Shown: in pieces, positions 45,591 to 54,261 of the stretch
How positions within the stretch are numbered: position 1 is the stretch's first letter
How the letters are laid out: every line of letters starts with the position of its first letter
Notes under the pieces: generated by a model
What the model was told of the DNA's origin: nothing
The model's database searches: none
The model's input: only the letters and a program-made list of their open reading frames with translations
Program-made: the position numbers and the translations under genes
DNA from: Thalassospira lucentensis
GTDB taxonomy: Bacteria; Pseudomonadota; Alphaproteobacteria; Rhodospirillales; Thalassospiraceae
Reading direction: 5' to 3'
Length of the DNA stretch: 64,000 nt
Assembly: GCF_032921865.1 (NCBI RefSeq)
Contig: NZ_CP136684.1
Coordinates: 2,887,001 to 2,951,000 of the forward strand

Positions 45591-45678
45591 AACATTCAAA
45601 TCATGGTTTGAATGTTCTTGACTCCACAACATATGAATTGTTATTTGAATGTAATGCATGAATATAAATTTGAATGTT
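45591..45678. promoter_or_regulatory. Repeated operator-like element upstream of the P-type ATPase
   Basis: A perfect 10-bp inverted repeat AACATTCAAA (45591-45600), TCATGG, TTTGAATGTT (45607-45616) is followed by two more direct copies TTTGAATGT at 45644-45652 and TTTGAATGTT at 45669-45678, the last only 14 bases before the ATPase start. The A/T-rich dyad with TTGAA/TTCAA halves fits ArsR/SmtB-type operators. The regulator is probably the product of the gene at 42783; this is inference. Confidence 0.65.
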
Positions 45679-45691
45679 GGCGAGGTCCAGA

Positions 45692-48115
45692 ATGTCCGTC
45701 ATCGCAAAATGGGATCAGTTCCCGGCCATTGGAAATTGTGAAAGCTGCAAGTCATCGCTGATTGCGGCTCTGAACGACGCCGTACCGGGGCAAAGCTTTG
45801 TTGCTGCCGCCGATGGCCTGCACGCGCAATCTGAACTGAGTGGCAGGGAACAGGGCACGGTTGACGATGTGCTGGCCCGTCATCGCGACGGCATTTCGCA
45901 TCGTCATTGGGCTGTATCGGGCATGGATTGCGGGTCCTGTGTGGCGAAAATTGAAACCGCGCTTTCCAAACGTGATGGCGTGCAATGTGTCGATGTGTCG
46001 ATGATGCGCGAAATGGTGACGCTGGGTCTTCGCGACGACAGTGCCGAAACGCGTTCCGATATCAGCACCATGCTGACCAAACTGGGCTATCCGGCAAAGG
46101 AAAAGGTAATCCCGGGGGCGGCGAAATCATCCGAATCCGCTTGCTGCGCTGGCGGTTCCTGTGGTTCTGCCAATCCGGCTGCGACGGATAATGCCGCGTC
46201 GCAAGATACCGATGCCGATGACAAATCCCTGCTGCGCAAACTGGCCCCCTGGCCGGAAGCCGGGGACGAAATTGCATGGGCGGCGGTCTGGCTTATGCTG
46301 GGCGGGCTGGTTGGCTGGCTGGTTCCGGTCACCGATGCTTATGCCATGTCCATTGCCTCTATCATCGCGGCATTGCCGGTGATGAGAACGGCGTTCCGTC
46401 TGGCGGCAAGCGGCGCATTCTTTTCCATCGAACTGTTGATGAGTGTCGCGGTTCTTGGCGCGGTTGCAATCGGTGAAAGTCTTGAAGCCGGTATGGTCGT
46501 CCTGCTGTTTGCGATTGGCGAAAGCCTTGAAGGTGTTGCCGCTGGTCGGGCACGCAGCGGGGTTAAATCGCTGATGAAACTGGCCCCGGAAACCGCAAGG
46601 CGGGTTTCGGCATCGGGTAATGTGTTTGAAACGGTCGCCCCGTCCGCGCTTGCACTGAATGATATTATCGAAGTCCGTCCAGGCGAACGTATTCCGGCTG
46701 ACGGTGTTCTGACCGACGGGGCCGCCGAAATTGACAACAGCCACCTGACCGGTGAATCCGTGCCCGTCCCGTCCGAACCGGGGGACGAGGTTTTTGCCGG
46801 TGCCATTGTCACCGATCGGCCCGTACGCCTGCGCGTGACCCGTGCGGCGGGGCAAACCATGCTGGATCGTGTGATCGAGCTGGTTGAACAAAGCGAAAAG
46901 CACAAGGCACCGGTCGAGCGTTTCGTTACCAAATTTGCCCGTATCTATACGCCAATCATCATGGCGCTTGCCGCCCTGACGGTCGTCATTCCGCCGGTCC
47001 TGTTCGGGCAGGGCTGGGAAGAATGGATCTATCGCGGGCTGGCCCTGCTTCTGATCGGCTGCCCCTGTGCCTTGGTGATCTCCACCCCGGCGGCGGTCAC
47101 GTCGGCCCTGGCTCGTGCGGCCAGAATTGGTCTGCTGGTAAAAGGCGGTGCCGCGCTTGAGGCCATCGGGGCGGTTCGTACCATGGCGTTTGACAAAACC
47201 GGCACATTGACCGAAGGCAAGCCAAAGCTGACGGCAATGATGTCGGTGGGCGATATGGACGAAGACCGGCTGCTTGCGATTGCTGCTGCGCTTGAAACCG
47301 TGACCTCCCACCCGCTGGCAAAGGCGGTGGTTCATGCCGCGACGGAACAGAAACTTGATCTGCCGGAAATCACCGATGCGCGTACGATCGCCGGCGCCGG
47401 GGTCGAAGCCCGGATTGATGGCACGCTTTATCGTGTCGGGGCGGCCAAACGCCTTGATATCGAACCGGCTGCAAAAGTTGCCGACTGGCTTGCCGCACAG
47501 GAAGACGCCGGTAGCACGGCCGTTGTTATCCTGCGCAATGGCGATGTCATTGGCGCACTTGCGCTGCGGGATACCGCGCGTGCGGATGCCCGGGATGCGC
47601 TTGCCAAACTGAACGCCTTGGGCATCAGCCCAGTGATGCTGACGGGCGATGCCGAACGCGTTGCCAAACGCATGGCGGGTGAACTTGGTATGGACTACCG
47701 GGCGCAGCTTCTGCCTGAAGACAAGCTGAACGTGCTGGCTGATTTGCGCAATGATCCAGCGCGGAAGGGGCCGATTGCCATGGTTGGTGATGGTATCAAC
47801 GACGCCCCGGCGCTGAAATCGGCCGATGTCGGCATCGCAATTGGCGGGGGCACCGATATTGCCCTTGAGGCCGCCGATGCGGTGGCGGTCAAGGACCGGC
47901 TGTCGGATGTCGTTAATCTGGTAAAGCTGTCCCGCACCACGCGCCGCGTGATCCGCGAAAACATCGGGTTGGCACTGGGGCTTAAGGCTGTCTTTCTGGT
48001 CACCAGCATCACCGGTCTGACGGGACTTTGGCTGGCGGTGATGGCCGATACCGGTGCAACCGTTCTGGTGACGCTTAACAGCCTTCGTCTGCTGATCGCG
48101 CTGCGCAACCGCTGA
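45692..48115 (+). CDS. zntA: P1B-type ATPase for Zn(II)/Cd(II)/Pb(II) export
   Basis: 807 residues. An atypical N-terminal segment with CESCKSS is followed by a heavy-metal-associated domain (GMDCGSCVAKIETAL) and a Cys-rich linker (SACCAGGSCGS). The core has the E1-E2 phosphatase loop (HLTGESVPVP), the metal-transport CPC motif (IGCPCALVISTP), the phosphorylation site DKTGTLTEGK, the nucleotide-domain His-Pro (TSHPLAKAVV), and the hinge VGDGINDAPALKSADVGIA. CPC plus an Asp in the last helix (AVMADTGATVLVTLNSLRL) is the ZntA/CadA class. The start at 45692 has GAGG six bases upstream. Terminator follows. Confidence 0.92.
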   Translation: MSVIAKWDQFPAIGNCESCKSSLIAALNDAVPGQSFVAAADGLHAQSELSGREQGTVDDVLARHRDGISHRHWAVSGMDCGSCVAKIETALSKRDGVQCVDVSMMREMVTLGLRDDSAETRSDISTMLTKLGYPAKEKVIPGAAKSSESACCAGGSCGSANPAATDNAASQDTDADDKSLLRKLAPWPEAGDEIAWAAVWLMLGGLVGWLVPVTDAYAMSIASIIAALPVMRTAFRLAASGAFFSIELLMSVAVLGAVAIGESLEAGMVVLLFAIGESLEGVAAGRARSGVKSLMKLAPETARRVSASGNVFETVAPSALALNDIIEVRPGERIPADGVLTDGAAEIDNSHLTGESVPVPSEPGDEVFAGAIVTDRPVRLRVTRAAGQTMLDRVIELVEQSEKHKAPVERFVTKFARIYTPIIMALAALTVVIPPVLFGQGWEEWIYRGLALLLIGCPCALVISTPAAVTSALARAARIGLLVKGGAALEAIGAVRTMAFDKTGTLTEGKPKLTAMMSVGDMDEDRLLAIAAALETVTSHPLAKAVVHAATEQKLDLPEITDARTIAGAGVEARIDGTLYRVGAAKRLDIEPAAKVADWLAAQEDAGSTAVVILRNGDVIGALALRDTARADARDALAKLNALGISPVMLTGDAERVAKRMAGELGMDYRAQLLPEDKLNVLADLRNDPARKGPIAMVGDGINDAPALKSADVGIAIGGGTDIALEAADAVAVKDRLSDVVNLVKLSRTTRRVIRENIGLALGLKAVFLVTSITGLTGLWLAVMADTGATVLVTLNSLRLLIALRNR

Positions 48116-48155
48116 TCCCTCAGCCGCGCAAGCTACTCCAGAAAATTATCGAAAG

Positions 48156-48197
48156 TCGGCCGCTATTGCATCTCGTGATAGCGGCCGAATTCTTTTT
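48156..48197 (+). terminator. zntA terminator
   Basis: TCGGCCGCTAT (48156-48166) and ATAGCGGCCGA (48178-48188) form a perfect 11-bp stem followed by ATTCTTTTTT. Confidence 0.9.
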
Positions 48198-48440
48198 TGC
48201 TACCTCGCGCGCTGCGACTCCCGATCTTCTCCGTGTTCTTGTTCGCGTTTCGCGCAGAAATACTCGGAAAACGCCCTGCTCTGACGGGATGCACAGGTCA
48301 TGACTTCCATAAAAGTCCGCACATCAGATCGTCCGGGTGCTGAGGTCACTACATTTCGAAAGCCAAGGAAAACTGCGGGTTTCGCAAAAGCGAATTGACA
48401 TGGCTAGATTTTGGTTTCAAGTTAAATCCGCAACAACGAT

Positions 48441-48466
48441 ATTAATTCCGGTATAACGGAATTAAT
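48441..48466. promoter_or_regulatory. Perfect 10-bp inverted repeat before the amino-acid ABC operon
   Basis: ATTAATTCCG (48441-48450), GTATAA, CGGAATTAAT (48457-48466), 47 bases upstream of the binding-protein start. The dyad TTCCG-N6-CGGAA resembles IclR-family operators, and an IclR regulator is the last gene of the operon. No T-run follows, so it is not a terminator. Confidence 0.65.
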
Positions 48467-48513
48467 CGGGACTCATCAAAAACGGTTGGCTCTTTTCATC
48501 AGCGGAGACAAAC

Positions 48514-49350
48514 ATGACCTTCTTAAAAACAATCGCAGTCGCGGCGCTTATGACCGCAACTGCCGGATCGGCCATTGCACAGGAAGCCAGCAAGCTTCAG
48601 CAGGTTCTTGATCGTGGTCACCTGATCTTGGGGACCGGCTCGACCAACCCGCCATGGCACTTCATTGACTCGGATAACAAGCTCAAGGGCTTTGACGTTG
48701 ATATGGGCCGCCTTGTCGCCAAGGCCCTGTTTGGCGATCCCGATAAAATCGAATATGTCCAGCAGTCCGGCGATGCCCGCATCCCGAACCTTGTGACCGA
48801 CAAGGTCGATCTGACCTGCCAGTTCATGACGGTGACCGCCGAACGCGCCCAGCAGATCGAATTCACGATCCCCTATTACCGTGAAGGCGTTGGTCTGTTG
48901 CAGATGGAAGGTGGCGACTACGCCGATTACGAGGCGCTCAAAGCTGCCGGATCGGACGTTACCGTTGCCGTTCTTCAGAACGTCTACGCCGAAGAAATGG
49001 TCCACGCTGCCCTGCCAGAGGCAGAAGTTGATCAGTATGACAGTGTGGATCTGATGTATCAGGCGCTGAATTCCGGGCGTGCCGATGCCGCCGCAACTGA
49101 TCAGTCGGCATTGCGCTGGTTCATGGTCAAAAACCCGGGCCGTTACCATGACGCCGGATATGGCTGGAACCCGCAAAGCTATTCCTGTGGCGTCAAGCCG
49201 GGCGATCAGCGTTGGCTGAACTTTGTAAACACGGTTCTGCACGAAGGCATGACCGGTGTTGAATTCCCGTTCTACGCCGACAGCTTCAAAACCTGGTTTG
49301 GTACCGAACTGTCGGTGCCGCAGATCGGCTTCCCCGTCGAATACAAATAA
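48514..49350 (+). CDS. Polar amino-acid ABC transporter, periplasmic binding protein (family 3)
   Basis: 278 residues with signal peptide TIAVAALMTATAGSAIAQ. Family 3 motifs: LIIGTGSTNPPWHFID-type opening (here HLILGTGSTNPPWHF), KGFDVDMGRLVAKALFG, NLVTDKVDLTCQFMTVTAER and DAAATDQSALRWFM. Three Cys are in the mature part. It delivers an amino acid to the permeases encoded downstream. The specificity is not readable. Confidence 0.9.
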   Translation: MTFLKTIAVAALMTATAGSAIAQEASKLQQVLDRGHLILGTGSTNPPWHFIDSDNKLKGFDVDMGRLVAKALFGDPDKIEYVQQSGDARIPNLVTDKVDLTCQFMTVTAERAQQIEFTIPYYREGVGLLQMEGGDYADYEALKAAGSDVTVAVLQNVYAEEMVHAALPEAEVDQYDSVDLMYQALNSGRADAAATDQSALRWFMVKNPGRYHDAGYGWNPQSYSCGVKPGDQRWLNFVNTVLHEGMTGVEFPFYADSFKTWFGTELSVPQIGFPVEYK

Positions 49351-49376
49351 CCTAGCAGCATCCGGGAAGAACCGTT

Positions 49377-50039
49377 TTGAACTACGATTTCAATTTCAGC
49401 GTCATCTGGCGCAATTGGGAACTGCTGGCGCAGGGCCTTGGCCTTGGCTTGTTCCTTGCCCTTGTTTCGATTGCGATTGGTTGCGGGATCGGACTTCTGG
49501 CGGCTTTCGGGATGCTGTCCCGTCACCGGGTTTTACGCTGGATCGCAGTGGCTTATGTCTCTGCGATCCGCAATACCCCGATCCTTGTCCTGATCCTGTT
49601 CTGTTACTTCGCATTGCCCCAGCTTGGCATTGCACTCGACAAGATACCATCCTTCATTTTTACCCTGTCGATTTATGCCGGTGCCTATCTGGCGGAAGTT
49701 TTCCGTTCGGGCCTTGTCGCCTTGCCAAAGGGCCTGCGCGAAGCCGGGCTTGCCATCGGTCTGACGGAACTGAAAATCAAAATCCACATCATCATTCCGG
49801 TGATGTTGCGCAATGTGTTGCCGTCGCTTTCGAACAATTTCATTTCGCTGTTCAAGGACACGTCGCTCGCAGCCGCCATCGCGGTTCCCGAACTGACGTT
49901 TTATGCGCGCAAGATCAATGTCGAAAGCTTCCGTGTGATTGAAACATGGATGGTTGCGTCACTGATTTACGTGGTGGCCTGCTATGTCATCGCGTGGTTC
50001 CTGCGCCAGCTTGAACAACGTCTTGCGGTTCCGCGCTGA
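49377..50039 (+). CDS. Polar amino-acid ABC transporter permease 1
   Basis: 220 residues, HEAT-like His/Glu/Gln permease family with five helices. The EAA loop is GLVALPKGLREAGLAIGLTELK and a family motif AIRNTPILVLILFCYFALP is present. It forms the membrane channel with the next gene product. Spacing to the binding protein is 26 bases. Confidence 0.9.
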   Translation: MNYDFNFSVIWRNWELLAQGLGLGLFLALVSIAIGCGIGLLAAFGMLSRHRVLRWIAVAYVSAIRNTPILVLILFCYFALPQLGIALDKIPSFIFTLSIYAGAYLAEVFRSGLVALPKGLREAGLAIGLTELKIKIHIIIPVMLRNVLPSLSNNFISLFKDTSLAAAIAVPELTFYARKINVESFRVIETWMVASLIYVVACYVIAWFLRQLEQRLAVPR

Positions 50040-50050
50040 AAGGCTTTCAC

Positions 50051-50710
50051 ATGAATTTTTCTCTTTTCCTGACCGAATTGTGGAATGCCCGCATGAACCT
50101 GCTGGCTGGGCTTGGCGATACGGTTCTGATTTCCGTCGCATCCGTGCTGCTTGGAACGTTCCTTGGCGTTTTCGTCGGTCTGGCGATGACATATGGCAAT
50201 AAGCCGACCCGGTTTGGGGTGCGCCTTTATATCGACTTCCTGCGGGGAACTCCGGTTTTCGTTCTGATACTTGCCTGTTTTTATATTCTTTCGGTTGTCG
50301 GGCTGGATCTTAGCGCGTTTCAGGCTGGTGTGCTTGCGCTGACGATGTTCTGTTCATCCCATGTCGGGGAAATTGTCCGTGGCGCGTTAAAGGCGATCCC
50401 GGCCGGGCAAACCGAAGCCGCCAAGTCAATCGGGCTGACTTTTGGGCAAACCTTTGCCTATGTCCTGCTGCCCCAGGCCCTGCGCCAGATACTGCCGACC
50501 TGGGTCAATACCGCGACCGAAATCGTCAAGGCATCGACGCTGCTGTCGATCATTGGTGTGGTTGAATTGCTGCTGGCAACCCAGCAGGTCATTTCGCGGA
50601 CCTATCTTAGCCTCGAATTCTATCTCTTCGTTGGTTTCGTCTATTTCATTCTGAACTTCCTGATCGAACAGGCCGGCCGTGCTGTCGAACGCCGCATCTC
50701 GATCCCATAA
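50051..50710 (+). CDS. Polar amino-acid ABC transporter permease 2
   Basis: 219 residues with five helices. The [18 protein letters not shown] motif and EAA loop [20 protein letters not shown] mark the second permease of a heterodimer. It starts 11 bases after permease 1 and ends 10 bases before the ATPase start. Confidence 0.9.
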   Translation: MNFSLFLTELWNARMNLLAGLGDTVLISVASVLLGTFLGVFVGLAMTYGNKPTRFGVRLYIDFLRGTPVFVLILACFYILSVVGLDLSAFQAGVLALTMFCSSHVGEIVRGALKAIPAGQTEAAKSIGLTFGQTFAYVLLPQALRQILPTWVNTATEIVKASTLLSIIGVVELLLATQQVISRTYLSLEFYLFVGFVYFILNFLIEQAGRAVERRISIP

Positions 50711-50720
50711 TGAGGCAGCC

Positions 50721-51485
50721 ATGTCCCCCATTCTGACAATTACCGATCTTCACAAAAGCTTTGGTGATCTCGAAGTCCTCAAGGGCATCGATATGACCAT
50801 GCAAAAGGGTGATGTCGTCTCGCTGATCGGATCATCGGGTTCGGGCAAGACAACCCTGTTGCGCTGTGTGAACCTGCTTGAAGATTTCGAACGCGGTTCC
50901 ATCGAACTGGACGGCGAAGCCATCGGCTACAGACACGACGGTGGTGAACGCCGCCGTCTTTCCGAACGTCATATTGCGCGTCAACGCGCCATGACCGGCA
51001 TGGCGTTTCAGCAATTCAACCTGTTTCCGCATATGACCGCCATTCGCAATGTCATGCTGGGTCTGACCAAGACCAAGAAAATGGCAAAGGACGAAGCCTA
51101 TGCCATTGCCGAAAAATGGCTTGAACGGGTTGGCATGATTGAACGACGTGATCATTTCCCCGGTCAGTTGTCTGGCGGACAGCAGCAGCGTGTCGCGATT
51201 GCGCGCGCGATTGCGATGAACCCGCGCATCATGCTGTTTGACGAGGTGACATCCGCCCTTGATCCGGAACTGGTCAAGGAAGTTCTGGCCGTTGTCCGCG
51301 ATCTTGCCGACGACGGAATGACCATGCTGCTTGTCACCCATGAAATGCGCTTTGCCCGCGATGTTTCAAGCAAGGTCGTGTTCATGCATCACGGCCGTAT
51401 CCACGAAGAAGGTCCCCCCGAACAGATTTTCGGCGCACCGGAAACAGACCGGTTGCGGGGCTTTCTTGCAAATTCTGAAATGTGA
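50721..51485 (+). CDS. Polar amino-acid ABC transporter ATPase (GlnQ type)
   Basis: 254 residues. Walker [20 protein letters not shown]-loop [12 protein letters not shown], signature [16 protein letters not shown], Walker [16 protein letters not shown] and switch His in [12 protein letters not shown]. Contains a short insertion after Walker A ([19 protein letters not shown]) seen in polar amino-acid ATPases. ATG 50721 is preferred over the in-frame ATG at 50679, which lies inside the permease gene. Confidence 0.92.
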   Translation: MSPILTITDLHKSFGDLEVLKGIDMTMQKGDVVSLIGSSGSGKTTLLRCVNLLEDFERGSIELDGEAIGYRHDGGERRRLSERHIARQRAMTGMAFQQFNLFPHMTAIRNVMLGLTKTKKMAKDEAYAIAEKWLERVGMIERRDHFPGQLSGGQQQRVAIARAIAMNPRIMLFDEVTSALDPELVKEVLAVVRDLADDGMTMLLVTHEMRFARDVSSKVVFMHHGRIHEEGPPEQIFGAPETDRLRGFLANSEM

Positions 51486-51506
51486 TTGAAGACCAGGAGA
51501 TATTGA

Positions 51507-51893
51507 ATGACCATCAAAAGACACGGTGTCGGTGAAGCAAAAGGAAACGGTCAGAAGGCACTGCCTTTTGCAAAGGCTACGGAAGCTGATGGATGGCTTT
51601 ACGTGTCCGGACAAACGCCGATGCGTGATGGCGAAGTCGTTGGAAACGGGATTGTCGAGCAGTCCCGCATTGCTATCGAAAACATGCTGAAAATCGTCGA
51701 GGATGCCGGATATAGCGCAAGCGATATCATGCGCATTGGCGTCTGGCTTGATGATGCCCGTGATTTCTGGAGCTTCAACGGCGTCTTTCAGGAATATTTC
51801 GGCGATCATCCGCCTGCGCGCGCTTGCGTTCAGTCTTCAATGGTGGTGGATTGCAAAGTCGAGGTCGACTGCATTGCCTTTCGCAAGGCATAA
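51507..51893 (+). CDS. RidA/YjgF family enamine/imine deaminase
   Basis: 128 residues. Key RidA residues are visible: GWLYVSGQTPM, and the carboxylate-binding Arg in PPARACVQSSMVV with the final VEVDCIAFRKA. RidA proteins hydrolyse reactive enamines/imines from PLP enzymes; members placed in catabolic operons often act on specific amino-acid intermediates. It is 22 bases after the ATPase, in the same operon. Confidence 0.9.
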   Translation: MTIKRHGVGEAKGNGQKALPFAKATEADGWLYVSGQTPMRDGEVVGNGIVEQSRIAIENMLKIVEDAGYSASDIMRIGVWLDDARDFWSFNGVFQEYFGDHPPARACVQSSMVVDCKVEVDCIAFRKA

Positions 51894-51936
51894 GAACCTC
51901 TATCCAAAGAACTGATTGCCAGCGAAGAGGGGACTT

Positions 51937-52695
51937 ATGAAAGAAGGGCAAATACGGAAACGGGCGCGCGGTATTGATCGGGCGTTTGATATTCTTGATC
52001 ATTTGCGCTCTGTCAAAGTCTCGCAACGGCCTGCCGAGATCGCCCAGGCGCTCGGCGCGCCGACCTCTACGATCTATGATCTGATCAGCGTTCTGCTGGA
52101 ACATGGCATGCTCGAGGTCACCGATGCCAACGGATCGGTGTTCCTTGGGCGTCGTGTCTATTTCCTTGGGCTGGCCTATCGCGAATATTTCGATCTGACC
52201 CGCGAAGCCGGTGTGGTGCTGGATGAAATCACTGCCACCACCAAGGAAACATCCCAGTTCTGCATGCTGGACGGCAACAAATATACCGTCGCCCTGCAAC
52301 GCGAAGGCAGCCGTCCGTTCCGCATCAGCGCCAATGTCGGCGAACGTACTCCGATCCCGTGGACGGCATCGGGGCGGCTGTTGTTGGGCCATTTTTCCGA
52401 TGATGAAATCCGCGATCTGATTCCGGCAAACGATTTTGTCCTGCCCGATGGCAGCCATACCGATTTTGATGCCTATATCGCCGAAATCCGGCAGGCGGCA
52501 AAAGACGGGTTCTTTTCCTTTGACAGCATCGTCGACACTTTCACCCATTGCTTTGCCGCCCCGATCCGCGATCAGAACGGCGTGTGTGTTGCAACAGTAT
52601 GTATTGTCGCACCGAAGGATGATGCACGCAAAAACTATGCGCAATATCGCGATGCGCTGAAATCCGCCGGTGACAAACTATCCCATAACGTCTGA
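51937..52695 (+). CDS. IclR-family transcriptional regulator
   Basis: 252 residues from ATG 51937 (GAGGGG five bases upstream; an in-frame start at 51916 is less likely). The N-terminal winged helix (RAFDILDHLRSVKVSQRPAE, IAQALGAPTSTIYDLISVL) is followed by the IclR effector domain (RVYFLGLAYREYFDLTREAG, WTASGRLLLGHFSDDEIRDL, KDGFFSFDSIVDTFTHCFAA, PIRDQNGVCVATVCIVAP). It is the last gene of the transporter operon and probably controls it through the dyad at 48441-48466; whether it represses or activates cannot be told. Confidence 0.9.
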   Translation: MKEGQIRKRARGIDRAFDILDHLRSVKVSQRPAEIAQALGAPTSTIYDLISVLLEHGMLEVTDANGSVFLGRRVYFLGLAYREYFDLTREAGVVLDEITATTKETSQFCMLDGNKYTVALQREGSRPFRISANVGERTPIPWTASGRLLLGHFSDDEIRDLIPANDFVLPDGSHTDFDAYIAEIRQAAKDGFFSFDSIVDTFTHCFAAPIRDQNGVCVATVCIVAPKDDARKNYAQYRDALKSAGDKLSHNV

Positions 52696-53102
52696 TGTCT
52701 TATCCGTCCGCGCGCAATATCTGTGCGTGGAGAAATGCCGGTTTCTTTGTGCTGAAAAGAGAAAGCGGCGGTTATCGTTTCCCGCATCGATAACCACCGC
52801 TGTTCCACCTTGAGAGGCCTGCGGGGAGAGAGACCCGCAGGTGAGAGACAAGCCTTTTGGGGACAAGTGCGAATGGGTTGCATTCGCGGGCTGTGTCGAG
52901 ACCCGTTATAGGTCAGGAAAAATAACTGCGCAAGTGAAAATCGTTCGCATTTGCATAAAATTTTTGGTTGAGAGATTTGGGCTGTTTCTATCCCGACTAA
53001 AATGGTTGGTTAATGCCGCGGTTTTCTGCGGATTTCAGGTCGAAAATGCCAAAAAGGCCGCATGATCAGTGCGGCCTTTCAGGTTGGGTTGGACGACGAT
53101 AT
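52696..53102. other. Intergenic region with several inverted repeats
   Basis: 407 bases between converging genes. Inverted repeats: AGCGGCGGTTATCG/CGATAACCACCGCT (52764-52801, one mismatch) and CCTGCGGG/CCCGCAGG (52818-52841). A minus-strand terminator lies at 53050-53079. No ORF is supported; the AT-rich middle (52920-53030) shows nothing I recognise. Confidence 0.5.
53050..53079 (-). terminator. Terminator of the iron-acquisition operon
   Basis: AAAGGCCGCA (53053-53062) and TGCGGCCTTT (53070-53079) form a perfect 10-bp stem; the minus strand then reads TTTTTGG. It lies 24 bases after the DUF1513 stop. Confidence 0.85.
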
Positions 53103-54242
53103 TTAAACGGAAATACGCCGCAGATGATTGTCCCAATGAAGCGATTTAAGCGAATCGTCGGGTAATTCGACGCGTTTTCGGCGAATCGCATCCATGCGCC
53201 ACCCATTGCCAAGCCCGCTGGTGCCAACGAACTGGCCTGCTACATCTGTCGCGGCAAGGCCGCAGCCGTCCGGGGCGGCGATATGGGTCAGGAAGCCCGA
53301 TGTTTTGACATCCCAGAACGTGATCAGTCCGCCGCGTGGGCAGGAAATGCCAAATACCTGTCCCGATGCGTCAAAGCGCACCGATCCGCAATATTGCCGC
53401 ATGCGCAGCTGGACATTATCCGGGGCTTCGATCGGGCGGATTTCGCTACCCGGCTGCCATAACCCGACCAGCGGTACCTGATCGGTCAGTTCCCCCTGAT
53501 ACTGGAAGCCCGCCGCAATTGTCCCGTTGGGGGCGACATCAAGATGGCGGATGGATAATTGATGCCAGTCGGCTTTAAGTGCTGCCTGATGGATCAGTTT
53601 GCCGTTATGCCGATCAATAATCGACAGGTTGGGTTCCATACTGTCGATATTAAGGGCGGTCCGACCATCAAAGTCCGGGTGGGTGTGCAAGCCACCATTG
53701 GCGATGACAAGGCTTTCGCCGTCGGGCATCAGGTGCAATTCGTGCGGTCCGGTGCCAAAGCTGTCAAATTCGGCAATGCGGCGATATCCGTCTTCGGCAT
53801 CCCAGACGGAAACAACCCCGCGGGCATGATCAAAATCATTCTCGGTGACATAAAGGAACCGGCCATCATTGGAATAAACCGCGTGCCCGTAAAACCGCCG
53901 ATCTTCCGGGCAATGCAGCTTGGCGCGGACCTCGCCGCTATGGCGATCAAGGATCAGGCCATAAAGACCCGGCCTGCGTTCAACTGCGGCCACATCGACA
54001 TGGTTCGGGCGCAGGCCAAGGTCATGACCCCGGCCGGGCAGGGCCTGTTCAAACAAAATCTTGCCATTGGCGTTGAACGCGCTGACATAAAAATCATCAT
54101 GATCCCCGGCACTGGCGGAAATATAATGCGCCCGGTCTTCAATAGATGTTGGTGCGGCCGCGCGCGCAATGCTGATCGGCAACAGGGTAAAGGCTCCGCC
54201 AACACCCATGAGTTTCAAAAACTCGCGTCGTTGATGTTTCAT
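53103..54242 (-). CDS. DUF1513 beta-propeller-like exported protein
   Basis: 379 residues. A Tat-like signal (RREFLKLMGVGGAFTLLPISIA RAAA region, with an R-R-x-F-L-K motif) precedes a beta-propeller-like domain: GHDLGLRPNHVDVAAVERRP, FYGHAVYSNDGRFLYVTEND, GTGPHELHLMPDGESLVIANGG. DUF1513 is found beside imelysin and DUF1111 genes in iron-regulated clusters, as here. GGGAGG seven bases before ATG fixes the start. It is last of four genes; 19 bases separate it from the second imelysin gene. Confidence 0.85.
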   Translation of the reverse strand: MKHQRREFLKLMGVGGAFTLLPISIARAAAPTSIEDRAHYISASAGDHDDFYVSAFNANGKILFEQALPGRGHDLGLRPNHVDVAAVERRPGLYGLILDRHSGEVRAKLHCPEDRRFYGHAVYSNDGRFLYVTENDFDHARGVVSVWDAEDGYRRIAEFDSFGTGPHELHLMPDGESLVIANGGLHTHPDFDGRTALNIDSMEPNLSIIDRHNGKLIHQAALKADWHQLSIRHLDVAPNGTIAAGFQYQGELTDQVPLVGLWQPGSEIRPIEAPDNVQLRMRQYCGSVRFDASGQVFGISCPRGGLITFWDVKTSGFLTHIAAPDGCGLAATDVAGQFVGTSGLGNGWRMDAIRRKRVELPDDSLKSLHWDNHLRRISV

Positions 54243-54261
54243 TTTCCGGCCTCCCGTTCGC

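Larger units (their letters stand above)
48116..48513. other. Intergenic region between zntA and the amino-acid transporter
   Basis: 398 bases. It holds the zntA terminator (48156-48197), about 240 bases without recognisable features, and the inverted repeat at 48441-48466 that probably controls the transporter. No ORF is supported. Confidence 0.5.

Noticed and set aside
46127..47335. 402-residue minus-strand ORF inside zntA
   Set aside because: Antisense shadow: rich in His/Arg/Gln/Gly with no domain, while the plus strand encodes an unmistakable P-type ATPase.
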